Assembly: GCF_000237925.1 (NCBI RefSeq)
Contig: NW_017386074.1
Coordinates: 186,001 to 250,000, forward strand
From: Schistosoma mansoni
Lineage: Eukaryota; Platyhelminthes; Trematoda; Strigeidida; Schistosomatidae
Direction of reading: 5' to 3'
DNA length: 64,000 nt
The first letter of the stretch is position 1, and the number at the start of each line of letters is the position of its first letter. This document shows positions 22,620 to 34,300 of the stretch, one piece after another. The position numbers and the translations under genes are program-made. Below the pieces are notes generated by a model. The model searched no databases. It was not told where the DNA came from and worked only from the letters and a program-made list of their open reading frames with translations.

Positions 22620-23695
22620 TCTTTATTTTTTATTCTAACAAAGACGTCTATTTCTTTTATTAAAAAAACTGGACACATTATTCAAACATTGAGTATTGAC
22701 AACACTTTCAATATAAAGTTTATATCACAAACTGATTTTAGTAAAACAACCATTTGAATAGAAGGAATGATGGATGAATATTTCATCCGGCATGAAAATT
22801 CCCTGTAGTACACTTCTAGAATCCCGCCAGGGATTGGAATTAAACAGAGAAGGTGGAATATTAAAGCTTGGTAGTCATTTTTTGGTGAATAAGGTTATTT
22901 TTAACAGATCTTTGCAATACGGCTGTTTTAGGTTAGTTATGTATAATCTTAATTGTGTTGGCAGAATCTTTCCATTACATTTGGCTCGAAAACAAAACTA
23001 TCTAGAATTACTTTGTACTTATTATAAAATAGAACACCTATAACGCAACTATCGGAAAAAGCAGCGCCTAACTATGAACAATCTAACCCATATGAACCAC
23101 TGAACACAATTAGATAGAAATGACCGAGTGATGTTTAAACGAGGAGGGATGTGTATATACATTCATTCAAGAAACAAACAAACGGAGAGTAGATTGTTCT
23201 GGAGTTCAATTAAACATCCAAGAGTATAACAGAATTAGATTACTAAGATATAAACAACCTAAAGACACTATAAATAGCTCAAATGAACTACAACTGTAAT
23301 CAGTATTTGGGCTCATTAATTACTGTTCGATTATATACTGTTCAAAGACAAAAATCATTAAAATACGACCTAGTTATTCACCTTAGTCATGAAATTATCT
23401 GAATTCTGTATATTTTGTCTTCAGATTTATAGATTATCATCATAAGTTCTAGTCGCTTACTTTAATGACATAATCATATGATTTATAAGTCTAAACAATA
23501 TAAAGTACATGTGATTACTCAGCTGGCTTCCAGGTATTCTGATTGGAGATTTCAGAATATGGCATTCATAAAGCTTATGGATTGTTTGACGAAAAGATTA
23601 ACAGTAGTTAAATAAGGGATTGTTTGTACAGCAAACAGAACCACAATAATTTGTATCTTGACCTCACTGTAATAATTACGGATACAACACTTCCA
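22620..23695. other. No recognised feature
   Basis: An 89-codon open frame at 22774-23043 has no recognised domain and no splice context that stands out. Confidence 0.4.
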
Positions 23696-23699
23696 AAAG

Positions 23700-23965
23700 T
23701 AATTTAAATAGTTGAATTCATGAACCAATCTAAGCTAGACCACCATTGAAAACTTGGAAGCAATGAACTATCGTTACATCCTAGTATGGGACTCTTACGA
23801 AATGCATGACCACGATCCCATATGCGGGATTCGGTATCACTCGCGAACACCTAACCTCTAGACCACCTAGTCGGTATCCGACGGTGTTAATGTCTAAATT
23901 CCATCGATCCATGAATCTCTACGCAACTATTTATCTATTGTCTGAGGTAGATACATGTCTCCACT
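23700..23965 (-). repeat. SINE family B variant, inverted
   Basis: Variant with CATCCTAGTATGGGACTC in the ribozyme's stem II and a decayed core. It joins head-to-head with the next copy. Confidence 0.7.
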
Positions 23966-24212
23966 TGGCCCGGATTGGACCGTTGGAGGCAAGCCCAGTG
24001 GTCTAGATATGAAGCGTTGGCGAGAGATACCGAAGGACTTGAGTCCGAATCCCACATGAGGAATCTTGGACGCGCACTGCTGACGAGTCCCATACTAGAA
24101 CGAAACGTCCATTCAGTACTTCCAGGTTTTCCATGGTGGTCTAGCTTAAATTGGCTCATTAATTCAACTGTTAAAATTACTGCATTCTCCACAAACCCTA
24201 TTCTGATCATAA
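23966..24212 (+). repeat. SINE family B variant
   Basis: Box A CCCAGTGGTCTAGATATGAA, ribozyme stem I GCACTG with CAGTAC, core CTGACGA at 24080-24086, GAAAC; stem III is poorly paired. Full tail. Confidence 0.75.
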
Positions 24213-25184
24213 CTTCTAAAAGTGTACCATATCAACAAAATAGTTCAAAAAATTACATAGTGAATAAATCGTCTGAATAAATTGTCAAGAAACTCGTACT
24301 TTTAAATATAGTTGAGAATATTTCAATTTTTCTTTTCATTTAGCCATTAACGTGTTCGATTCCCCCTATTATCTAGTTGACCTTTATTCTTCACATGAAA
24401 ATACTTTCGAAAGTGTGTGATCACAAGTGAATTTAGTTTACTGGAACGAAGTAAATATGGTTATAAATTAGATGAAATCAATAAAACTCGATCATTATAT
24501 GAGATTAAATAAACATCTTACTCGTAACTAAATACTAAATAATCAATCGGTGTAGGTAGTTCAGTTCGATAAACGGTTAGTCACTGTCCAGTATTAGTAT
24601 TAGCATCCCGGAGCGGCACAGTGGATGTTGAAGGTTCAAATCTTACAATGGATGTCACTTTCTTCAATTTAATAGATATACCTTATTGGCATCTGTCACC
24701 TGGAATGAAATTTAGACTCAAGGCCTTCATCTAATTGGCTCCTCCCATTACCTGACATAAACATCAGCTTGTACGGAAGCAGTTAACGATACCACTAACC
24801 TCTCTTGAAATGTAAAATGCACTCAGCCTATTTAAAAGTCCATATTTGTACTACTTACAAACGTTCATTAGTGTAGCAGTAATTCTTCTGATTTGACAAT
24901 AATTTCCACTCTTTAATTTCATATATATTGGAATACTTCAGGATGGTTTTACAGATTAGTATGCAACAATTTTCGCTTTATTGTCAATGTTATGGAGTGC
25001 CAATTAGAAGAAGCCTGATGAAAAGGTCAATAGATGGCAATCAGAAGTGACATAAAGGTTAAGTGTATTTCATTGGGATCAATAAGTCAATCTCATGAGG
25101 ATATAGTGGGACATATATGAATGAGTATTTGTGCATTTCATTCTCTTATGAATTTAATAAAGATAAAAAGGTCATATGCCAATT
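24213..25184. other. No recognised feature
   Basis: AT-rich spacer. A short tRNA-like fragment around 24600-24650 (AGGTTCAAATCTTAC) is too weak to call. Confidence 0.35.
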
Positions 25185-25770
25185 TGTTATGATTTTATGT
25201 CCGACTTTTTATCACCTGATTTACCCACCAATCGGAATACAACTTCTCCAATCTTAGCACTGTGCCAAAACAATGACGTTCGACCAGTATGAGCAGTCTA
25301 GAGTCCTTATTGGTCCCTTGTCCGCCTAGCCCTTCCAGTTGTGTTCAAAACACCAATTACAGCTTCTGTTATGCAAATCATTTATTTCAAACATACTTGG
25401 TTTATATACTAGACAGACAGACGGTATCACACCATAAAAGAGTATTTGTACAAGATCAAGCCAAATGTGACTGTGAACGTAGGAGACAGTAATCAATATA
25501 CTGAGTATAATTTAGGGGGCAGTAAAAAAATCGTCGTATAATGATAATTTATAGGTCAAAATGAAACTTATAATAAGATGAATTTAGATACAAACAATCT
25601 AATTACTGAATAGTTACAATAAGAATATATTTACTGGTATGATTTCTAACAGGTTGTAAAATGTCAACTAACCATTTAGCAATCAAGTGATAAGGATATA
25701 TGTATAGAATAATAGTCCATTAATAGGTCCCGGGAATTACCCTTTCTTATGTCTTCGCTAGGATATAACA
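25185..25770 (-). mobile_element. Solo-LTR-like element, both ends intact
   Basis: On the minus strand it begins TGTTATATCC at 25770 and ends ATAACA at 25185 (586 bp). It has a TATA-like TATATAAAC and a poly(A)-like GAAATAAATG followed within 60 bp by GTTCTGGAC-like sequence. It is closely similar to 5023-5541. No clear target duplication was seen. Confidence 0.6.
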
Positions 25771-25985
25771 CATTCAGTAGTTCAATACACTACCTCTCTC
25801 ATGTAGTCAGTTGGGGGGTTAGCGCGTAGCATACCATGTATCAGTATCGGATTTCGGACACCGCACGTCAAACCAGTCAGACGATTTATCAATTATTCAA
25901 TAAACATCAGTGATTCAGCGTTGGTCTCGTATATTTTTCTGATATCTCACAGTGATCGAAATCACTGACAGAATAGTGCTAGAGT
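25771..25985. other. No recognised feature
   Basis: Spacer. Confidence 0.3.
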
Positions 25986-25989
25986 GAAC

Positions 25990-26110
25990 TAACTGCAAAT
26001 GGTGAGATCTGTAATCAGATGCTGATTTTGATGGAGTATTATCTCTGAGCTGGATGGTTTGGTCAAGGAGTTTTCCTCCTTCGCTAATACGATGAAAAGA
26101 TTACAGTCCG
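25990..26110 (-). mobile_element. Penelope-like terminus
   Basis: TTTTGATGGAG and CTGAGCTGGATGGTTTGGTC match the end of the Penelope-like element at 10893 and the hairpin at 32751. Confidence 0.6.
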
Positions 26111-26560
26111 AAACAGGTCTACATGTTTGGTCTTGTTTTCTGATAACAAACTCTTCCTAATGGTCACCATTTGCCAAATTACATTGGAAATCTTATTAAT
26201 TCAGATATCTTCATCATAAATATTCAGAAAGTTTGCCTGAGTTATAAAAATACAGTCAGCTATAGTTACCTTGACAATTAAAAACTATTGATTATTAAAT
26301 AACCTTGAACTTATATAAAATTTAAATTAAATACTTTGGTCAATTCATTATTATTCGCACACCTTTTCGAATGTGACTTTGTTACCAAATCATTAGTATT
26401 GCATGTGAGTTATGTGGATTTCAATGATTATAAACATTGAAATTTGTAAAAAAAAAGGTATATGTAACTTCTACACTATTACGCATAGATGTTAATCATG
26501 AATAGACGAGAATTAAAATACATACAATGAATCTGATTCGAAGTTTTAACATCATAAATG
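26111..26560. other. No recognised feature
   Basis: AT-rich spacer. Confidence 0.35.
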
Positions 26561-26564
26561 TAAT

Positions 26565-26975
26565 TATATCATGAACTGATTATAGCTAAACCCCCATGAA
26601 AAACCTGGAAGCACTGGACGGCCGTTTTGTCCTAGTATAGGACTCCGCAGCAGTGCATATCCACGATTCCGCACGTGAAACGTGAACTCAAAACCTTCGG
26701 CCTCGTGCTCGAATGCTTAACCTTTAAACCACTGATACAGCATCCAACGGTGTGAATATCTAACTTCAACCAATAAACGAAATTGTGCTACCGTCCACCG
26801 TTGTCTTCAGTGAGTAACTGCTCTACAATCGACACGATTGAACTTCACTGATCACGGCTTCTCATTAGAGCTCCAAGAAATACATCTTGAAGCCAATCAC
26901 TAGTGAGCACATGATGATTATTATCAGAATAGGGGGGTTGTGGAGATTATAGTAATTTAACAGTTAAATTCATAT
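26565..26975 (-). repeat. SINE family B, full unit with overlap
   Basis: Inverted: tail, ribozyme (GAAGCACTGGACGGCCGTTT keeps stem III and cleavage side), decayed head, body, then the start of the tail again at about 26925, so it is longer than one unit. Confidence 0.75.
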
Positions 26976-26999
26976 GCCTATATATATATATATAACACC

Positions 27000-27290
27000 A
27001 CTTATAAATGTGGCGTATGCTACTTATGTCGACATGAGTAGTATATAACATCAGTCGGGAATGGAATGCCTGACAAAAAAAAGGTTGGGAAGATCGAATC
27101 GAAGAGAACGGGAACAGAGAGCAATTTTTATGGAAATGAAGGAAAGATGGAGTTTAAGACAAATGAAGTATTGAACCTATGGTTTTCACATTTTACTAAA
27201 GAACTCTGTAATCTGCTAAACAAGATTAGTTGTTTCCACTTGAGTGTTCACATTCTTTACATAAATATCGCAGTTAAAAAGTTAAGTCTG
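27000..27290 (-). repeat. Family P repeat
   Basis: Inverted copy whose outer end is a near-perfect 22 bp palindrome centred on GTCGAC (27020-27041). It then carries the purine-rich complement of the family's middle and GAAAGATGGAG. The 87-codon plus frame across it is not a gene. Confidence 0.6.
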
Positions 27291-27860
27291 GGAGATTTAG
27301 AGATCTTTATCGTCGACAAATACTGTTAGCATAAACAGTTACAGATGCGGAGTTTTTGTAAATGTACATCTTAACGTATTGAATATTCACCAATAGATCA
27401 CGTATACAGCAGGTTGAAGATTTCAATTATAATGATAATGTGAAACACCAACTTATCACTGAATTGTGTAAATCACTCAAAACTTTCACAATTCTATTTT
27501 TTATAATGATTTTCATGATCTTCATAGTTTCAATTTCAACTATGGCCAATTCATTTTATCAAATGAATTCAACGTTGACAATACCATCGATCCATAATTT
27601 TTGTTTATATTTCTACCTATCCAAATGTTTTTACTAGTTACATAGACTGTAATTATCTATATTACACTTAAATTCATGCTCTCACCATGACAACATATCT
27701 ATCAACATAACAGAAACCTACTAACTTTTCAATATTGAAAGTGTAATCAATGGGATAATATTAACAATTCACTGGTTAATCTCATTCTTTATTATATTCA
27801 AATCCATTATATGTTTACATTTTATCTTAAAATATATGCAAATTACATAATCATAAAATC
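27291..27860. other. No recognised feature
   Basis: AT-rich, with a chance hydrophobic open frame at 27440-27637. Confidence 0.35.
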
Positions 27861-27867
27861 ATTCACT

Positions 27868-28078
27868 TGGTATTGTTTGGTTGTACAAGCAAGTGGCTAT
27901 CAGGACTCAGTAGCTAAGTCGATAACGTGATGACGTTTGAAGCGAACCTTACTCGGTTTGATTCCCAAAGTGAATATCAACTCTGAGATGCAAGTACATT
28001 CAACTGACGAGTCCCAAATGGGACGAAATGCGCCTCCTGGATTCCACTGCTAGTCACTATCCATCTTTGCTTATGAAA
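27868..28078 (+). repeat. SINE family A, head and ribozyme
   Basis: CAAGTGGCTATCAGGACTC start, box B GGTTTGATTCCC, core CTGACGAG, GAAAT, and CTC in place of GTC at the cleavage triplet; stem I is weakened. Confidence 0.75.
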
Positions 28079-28915
28079 TAATTGTTTTTAAATTCAAGTA
28101 TGTCATTGTCTAGACTGAAAATTTTGTAATCAGTTCAAATATTTGTACAGTATATACTTATTGTACTGATCATATATACAATAATTTAAGAATTAATTCA
28201 ATTGGCGAATAGATCGGTTATCATACAAATCAATAAATCCTAGTAGTAACTAACCAGCTTTTAAGCCAACTCTTATAAATATCATTTTTATTTATAGAGA
28301 TTATTTACTTGAATGTTAGAATTCTAATTACAAACTGTTATCAAATGTGTTAGATTCTTAGTATGTTGCGTAATAACTGAGCACTCGGACGCTAGAACCC
28401 TCACAAGTCACAAAATGAGAAGACAGAAGACTAGTAAATAGGAATGTTATTCCCAAAACAATGTCAAATATAGTACAAAAATTTATAGTTTTTGGCCGAA
28501 AGTAAACCATCATTTCGGACAGCCAGTAGGTACATAAGAGGGCCTTCTTATTCATTCGATAGAAGAGCTACACGTCGACTTTCTAGATTGTTCCTCTAGC
28601 GGTGATTGGATGGAATGTATTCGGCTATTTCTGGGCTTCTTGAGGCTTTCTTGAGTTTGCCAACGATCCATCCTTATAAAATGATTAACTAATTGAGAAT
28701 TAAAAAGTGTTAGATAATCAGTTTGTTCTAGTTGATAACGATTTAGAATTGATTATTTATGATTTCCTAGTGGTTTAAAAATAAGACATACTTATCTTAA
28801 AGTAAAAAAAGATAATTTTAGACAACTTGTTCGCAATCAAATAGCCAACAATTTCAGCTTGAACTGGTGGTTTTCACATTGTAAACAAGATTCCACTTAA
28901 GATTATATTTTTTCA
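28079..28915. other. No recognised feature
   Basis: AT-rich spacer. Confidence 0.35.
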
Positions 28916-28917
28916 CA

Positions 28918-29203
28918 GTTGAATTCATGAGTCGATATAAGTTAGACCACTATTGAAAAACCTGGAGGCACTGAACTGTCGTAATGTCCTAGTATGAGAC
29001 TCTTACGAAATGCACGTCCACACTCCCGCACGTAGAGCTCGAACCCTGGACTTTCGGTATCGGCGTGAACGCTTAACCTCTAGACCACTGAGTAGGTGTC
29101 CAACGATGTTATTGTCTAATTTCAATCGATCCATGATCTTGCGTAACCACTCATCTATTATTTGGGGTGGATAACTGTCGCAAAACCGACACGGATTGAA
29201 GTA
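28918..29203 (-). repeat. SINE family B variant
   Basis: Inverted copy of the CTAGTATGAGACTC stem II variant, with a readable head (GAGCTCGAACCCTGGAC inverted). It is fused at 29203 to a family A copy. Confidence 0.7.
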
Positions 29204-29207
29204 CCCC

Positions 29208-29353
29208 TTGATGTTTAGGACTGCAATTGATCAGCCTCTTATTGGCATATGTGCATACTGTGCATATTGCCTCGATAGAGCCTTAATTTACATGCATTAT
29301 AAGCAAAGATGGATAGTGGCTAGCAGTGGAATCCAGGATGCGCATTTCGTCCT
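29208..29353 (-). repeat. SINE family A, partial, ending in the ribozyme
   Basis: Inverted 3' region up to TTTCGTCCTA, that is, stopping within stem II of the hammerhead. The next base belongs to an oppositely oriented copy. Confidence 0.7.
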
Positions 29354-29634
29354 AAGAGTTTGATCAATTACAGTCCTAAACATAAATGGAAAGATTCAAA
29401 CAAACAATATCAAGTGAATTCGAACTACACCCCATTGCACAAGCAAGTGACTATCAGGACTCAGTAGCTAAGTGGATAAAGTGATGGCGTTTGGAGCGAA
29501 CGGTATTGGGTTCGAGTCCCAGAGTGAACATCAACAAGTCTGGGATGCAGGTACATCCAGCTGACGAGTCCCAAATAGGACGAAACGCGCGTCAAACTGG
29601 ATTCCACTGCTAGCCACTTTCAATCTTTGCTCAT
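29354..29634 (+). repeat. SINE family A with intact ribozyme core
   Basis: Full head (GGGTTCGAGTCCCAGAGTGA). Hammerhead at 29555-29602: ATCCAG, CTGACGA at 29561-29567, perfect stem II, GAAAC, GTC at 29591-29593; three extra As separate the cleavage site from CTGGAT. Confidence 0.8.
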
Positions 29635-30010
29635 ACATTAAAAGAGTTTAGATCATGAACTGATATTATCTGTGACATTTACTCTTTCCTTATTTCCAAA
29701 CTTCATTGATTTCTTTCATTCTTTATTCTTATTTACCTTCTCATACAAAATTCAGTAATAATATATAGCAGTGGACGAAATGAAATGTGAACTTTAAAAA
29801 ATAGATAAGAATTCCATGAAAATGTATTTAGTTAACTCAATATGTAAAGATGCAGCATAGTTTATTATAAAATACATTTGCACTATATCCATGTCAAGGT
29901 ATTTATGCTACATGTTTCAGGTACTTTGAAAGGACATTGAATCAATACTTTAGTATGTACGAGTTAGAAAGTATTTAAAAGTATCTTATAAGAATACACA
30001 ATGGCCAGAA
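29635..30010. other. No recognised feature
   Basis: AT-rich spacer. Confidence 0.35.
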
Positions 30011-30013
30011 ATT

Positions 30014-30168
30014 GTAAGCAAAGAAGGATAGTGGCTAGCAGTGGAATCCAGTTTGACGCGTGCTTCGTCCTATTTGAGACTCATCAGCTGGATATATCTG
30101 CATCTCAGAGTTGTTGTTCACTTTGAGACTCGAACCCAGTACCTTTCGCTTCAAACGCCATGTCCAGT
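30014..30168 (-). repeat. SINE family A, partial
   Basis: Inverted ribozyme and head. Core CTGATGAG kept; the arm reads GAAGCACGCGTC; the AAA insertion after the cleavage site matches 29354-29634. Confidence 0.7.
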
Positions 30169-30305
30169 AATATTCTCGTTTTGCTACTTGAAAACAGACA
30201 TTCAGTCATATAAAAATATGACGGGATAAAGTGACCATACTTTAGACCATATCAATATTTCTTAAATGACAGTGGTTCTTCAACTCATGTAAACTACCTG
30301 ACTAT

Positions 30306-30698
30306 TCTAAGCGAAGATGGATAGTGGATAGCAGTGGAATTCAGGATGCAAGTTTCGTCCTATTTGGGACTTGTCAGCTGGATGTACCTGCATCTCAGAG
30401 TTGATGTTCTTTCTTGGACTCGAGCCCAGTACCTTTCGCTTCAAACGCCATCACGTTATCCACTTAGCTATTGAGTCCTGATAGCCACTTGCTTGTGCAA
30501 TGAGGTGAAGTTCTAAATTCACTTGGTATTGTTCGTTTGAATCTTCTCATTGATGTTTAGGACTGCAACTGGTCAGTCTCTAATTGGCATATGTTCATAC
30601 TGTGCGTATTGCGTCGATATAGCCTTCATTGACAAACATTATAAGTAAAGATGGATAGTGGCTAGCAGTGGAATCCAGGACGCCTGTTTTATCCTAAC
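30306..30698 (-). repeat. SINE family A, unit of 334 bp plus terminal overlap
   Basis: GATGGATAGTGG occurs at 30316 and again at 30650, 334 bp apart, with a whole unit between. The copy ends at TTTTATCCTA, the same point in stem II where the copy at 29208-29353 ends. Core CTGACAAG is mutated. Confidence 0.8.
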
Positions 30699-30699
30699 T

Positions 30700-31665
30700 A
30701 TTCATTTTAAATATATTTAAAGTATTTGTGTAATGACAAATTTGTTATTAAAAGCTGGAAACTTTTCAGACTGATTTTCAATCGTTTCTCAGTTGATGAA
30801 TAAGAAGATGATTTTCAGTCGCACATTTTGTTGAAGAGTCCGTAACACCTTGACAGTCCTGGTTATCTGGGTACCTTTATTCATTCTTATTCAAACATTC
30901 TAACATTTTAATTTCGTTATGTCAATAAATTATGTTTACAATTGAATTATAATTTTTAATCGATAATTCATCATTAGTTTCTGTTACGTAAGCATCATTA
31001 AAGAAGTAAACTATGATCTTATATCGTTCACTGATCACTTGAAAACCATATACATAGATGTTTCATGGAGAATTTCAGCGTTTCAAGTTAGATTGCTCGT
31101 TGTTAGTCGATATCAACTGGAGGAATTTTTATAGTATGATAAAATGGATAATTTATCAGCACTACACATATGACACAAGACAATATGACTAACAAAGGAT
31201 GAAGAAGACTTAACATTAGATCATCAAACTCAATACTAGACTGGTCGCTCGACTGATACACGAAATAGAGAATCAGAGCTGACCACTTTACATGTACAGT
31301 CATATAATATACTATCAATGATTGAGAACCATTTATGGTCCAGAACAGTTGTTCAATGACAAAACACAGAGTAAAGTCCGAGGAAGTATAAGAGTCATAT
31401 ATGTGAAATATCCACTGCTATGCCCATAGCTGGATATTTCTATTTTCGTTCACTATCATGAGACAAATCAGAACTATTGAAAGACAAACAGCACTAGATA
31501 TCTATTTCGCTATCGTTTGAGAAATCGCATATTATACATACTATAGAACTCACGATATTCGGATCTTATAATCAGATCAATATAGTGGTACTACTGAGTC
31601 AGAACGTAAATTTCTATGCTTTTGATTTCCGTCAAATCACCACATAATGCAACCTTTATACAATA
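30700..31665. other. No recognised feature
   Basis: AT-rich spacer; the minus open frame 31103-31318 has no motif. Confidence 0.35.
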
Positions 31666-31669
31666 TTAT

Positions 31670-31985
31670 CAACGACCCGTGGAGTTCAGTCATTTCGGGT
31701 GTGGGGCAGTTACCCACCGAAGACAATGGAAGATCATCACGCAATGCCGTCGATTGGTTGAAGTTAGACATTAGCACTGATGGATCCTGGCTCAATGGTA
31801 TAGAGATTAAGGGTTCGTGCACGAGACCGAATGTTATGGGTTTGAGTCCCGAGTGCAGAGTAGTGGATAGGTACTGATAGGGAGTCCCATACTAGGACGA
31901 AAAAGCTGTCCAGTGCTTCCAGGTTTCCAACGGTGGTCTAACACTAATCAATTCAGGATTTCAACAATCTCTCCAACCTTATACT
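31670..31985 (+). repeat. SINE family B
   Basis: Body, box A TGGCTCAATGGTATAGAGAT, box B GGGTTTGAGTCCCG, ribozyme with CTGATAGG core (mutated), GACGAAAAAGC, then tail. Confidence 0.75.
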
Positions 31986-31989
31986 GACA

Positions 31990-32745
31990 ACAATTTATTA
32001 TTTTAATTGTAACTATTCCAAAAGCTTTTGAACTAACATCAGCTTGGAACATGAACTGTATGTATTGAACATAGAAATTTATATACCATTTGTTTATAAC
32101 TACAGTTAATTAACAGTAATTTACACCGTTGTCAAAAAAGTATGAATGAAATCACACGTTATTAATAAATCTGAATAACAACAAGCTATAATAGCCAGTA
32201 GCATAGTTGATTGAATGAATTAGTAAACAGAACATTCAAAGTATAACAACTTTCTGTGTAATTTTTGGTTAGTGAAGCTATGTAGATGACCTTGAGTAAC
32301 CATGTGAATGACCTTAGTGTTTTATGTTTTTTATTAACTGACAAATTAACAGACCTTTAAAATCAAGGAAATGAAATCCACGTCAGTCAGCTACAACGTA
32401 AAACCAAGCACACATATGCATCGGTCCAGAAATCCACGTACATATAAATTTGAGTAAACGGTTTATGTTTTGATGCAAAAGTGCCTATTATTCAGTGCAT
32501 TATTAATAAAATGTGATGGTTCCAAGTTTATATTGAACAAAGAACAAAACGATTCTTATTTAAGTGTGACTTTCAGAACCAACAATGAGTAAGAAGCATT
32601 TTTTGTGTGTGGCTAAATCCAAATCTACAATATATGCATTGACAGTTTATTCATAAATATATATATTGACTTCATGCCTTTCATCATCTCCTGCTAATGG
32701 CTAATTTGCCCTGAGGATCATTTTTATGCACTCCCTATTCCCAAC
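31990..32745. other. No recognised feature
   Basis: AT-rich. GTCAGTCAGCTACAACGTA near 32383 recalls the end of the repeat at 33190-33506, inverted. Confidence 0.35.
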
Positions 32746-32750
32746 GTGGT

Positions 32751-32835
32751 TTTTGATGGAGTTTTGTTTTCTGAGCTGGATGGTTTGGTCGTGGAGCTTC
32801 CATCGTCCAGCTCAGAGAACAAAACTCCATCAAAA
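32751..32835. mobile_element. Penelope-like terminus as a 30 bp hairpin
   Basis: Arms 32751-32780 and 32806-32835 pair at 29 of 30 positions with a 25-base loop. Each arm is the TCCATCAAAA terminus found at the Penelope-like remnant (10893) and at 35620-35691. Confidence 0.7.
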
Positions 32836-33038
32836 TCACCCACCTGAGCTACAAATCTTCTCCACCATCCCAACGTAGTCCTCAACTATCAAGAAGACAA
32901 ACCCTATTATATAACTGTAATGAAATATATTTTTTTGGGGGAAAATATCACTCTTTTTATAGAAGTTTTCATTTTAGAGAGCTTTAATTACATCGATGAA
33001 ACTTAAAACGAAGTTGATGTTGAACAAATGTTTAGAGT

Positions 33039-33040
<2 letters not shown>

Positions 33041-33084
<44 letters not shown>
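33041..33084. repeat. AT dinucleotide microsatellite
   Basis: 22 perfect AT units. Confidence 0.97.
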
Positions 33085-33087
<3 letters not shown>

Positions 33088-33189
33088 AGAAACTATTATG
33101 GAACTAACTTACTGAAATGATTAACAACTTAAGGTTTCAAAATATAATCAAACCTTTAACAGAATGATTATCATTACTGAATCACTCAA

Positions 33190-33506
33190 TTAATAAGCAT
33201 AAGCCTTAGCATGTCATATCAGTTTGCAATGGCGAAGGTGCATACACTCTTTGTGTTCTATTCTAATCTTCTGAATTCTTCATGTCCGTATCCTTTTTCT
33301 CTTTCCAAATTTATTTCACCGTATTATACTCCTTCAATAACATCTTCAAACCCTTATCTTTCACATAATACTTATACTTTTACTACTTCTACGAATATGG
33401 GATTTGAATCGACAACTTCATCTCTGTGCTAATGTGGTATGGCAACTCGAACTGATGTACGTACGTACGAAGTTCTACGTTGTAACTGACTGACTGACTG
33501 TCATAT
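33190..33506 (+). repeat. Unclassified repeat ending in CTGA units
   Basis: It holds TATGGGATTTGAATCGACAA, GGCAACTCGAACTGATG, ACGTACGTACG and a (CTGA)n-like end. A related inverted end is near 32380. The 73-codon open frame over it is Ser/Thr/Tyr-rich by composition and is not considered a gene. Confidence 0.4.
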
Positions 33507-33654
33507 CAGTTAGCTCAGTAATAATATGAGCATTTGACAACTAAACGAAGAAAAAAACTCACGACCAAATGATTGTTTAATTTGATCCTTCACAGTTTTC
33601 TGCGATATTAGGTTATTTTGAATAACCGGGGGACTTATATTAAATACTAAAGAA

Positions 33655-33955
33655 AAAATGATAGTACTACTGTGGTGTATGCTACTGGTGTCGATAGATA
33701 TAAGTAGTATGTATCATCAATAGGAAGTGAAATGTCTGGTGGCATAAGGTCAAGAAGATCGAATAAAAGAGAACGAGAACAAAGAATGATTGGTGTGGAA
33801 ATGAAGGAACGATCAAGTCTGTGACAATTGATTGACACTTTGCAAATGAAGAATTTGCTGTATGGTTCTCAGAGTTTACTAAGGGATTCTGTAATTTTAT
33901 GTCCAAATACATCCGACTCTGCCCGCCTGTATTCTCAATCGCTACACTATATGCT
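33655..33955 (-). repeat. Family P repeat
   Basis: Inverted copy; outer end TATGCTACTGGTGTCG with ATAAGTAGTATG, middle GAGAACGAGAACAAAGA, right end near GTCCAAATACATCC. Confidence 0.65.
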
Positions 33956-34164
33956 TAGATTTGATGCGTCCCATTAAATTCTTAATTAGCTTTGTTTCTT
34001 GTACTTCTTCTTAGAACGAAGTATCGGAAACACTTAATTTGCTGTCCAACTTTTAGAAATGATTAAAACAAATCTAGTCAACCATTCTATATTATACTTG
34101 ATTCTATTCACTTTCTATAATATTTAAACTTCACACTCGTAATATGACACTTTTTGAATAATGC

Positions 34165-34300
34165 AGTGTTTGTTTAAAGTGACAAGTAGTGACTTCAAGT
34201 GTCATTGCGAATATTGACGTTGAGATGCAGGTATATTCAGCGAACAAGTCATAATTATGATGAAACAGGTAGGCTGAATTCTACTGTTAGCCACAATCAG
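34165..34300 (+). repeat. SINE family A, decayed
   Basis: TTGAGATGCAGGTATATTCA, GATGAAACAGG and TTCTACTGTTAGCCAC remain of the ribozyme region. Confidence 0.45.

Noticed and set aside
33041-33084. The AT run as a regulatory element.
   Set aside because: It is a plain microsatellite; nothing in the context suggests function.
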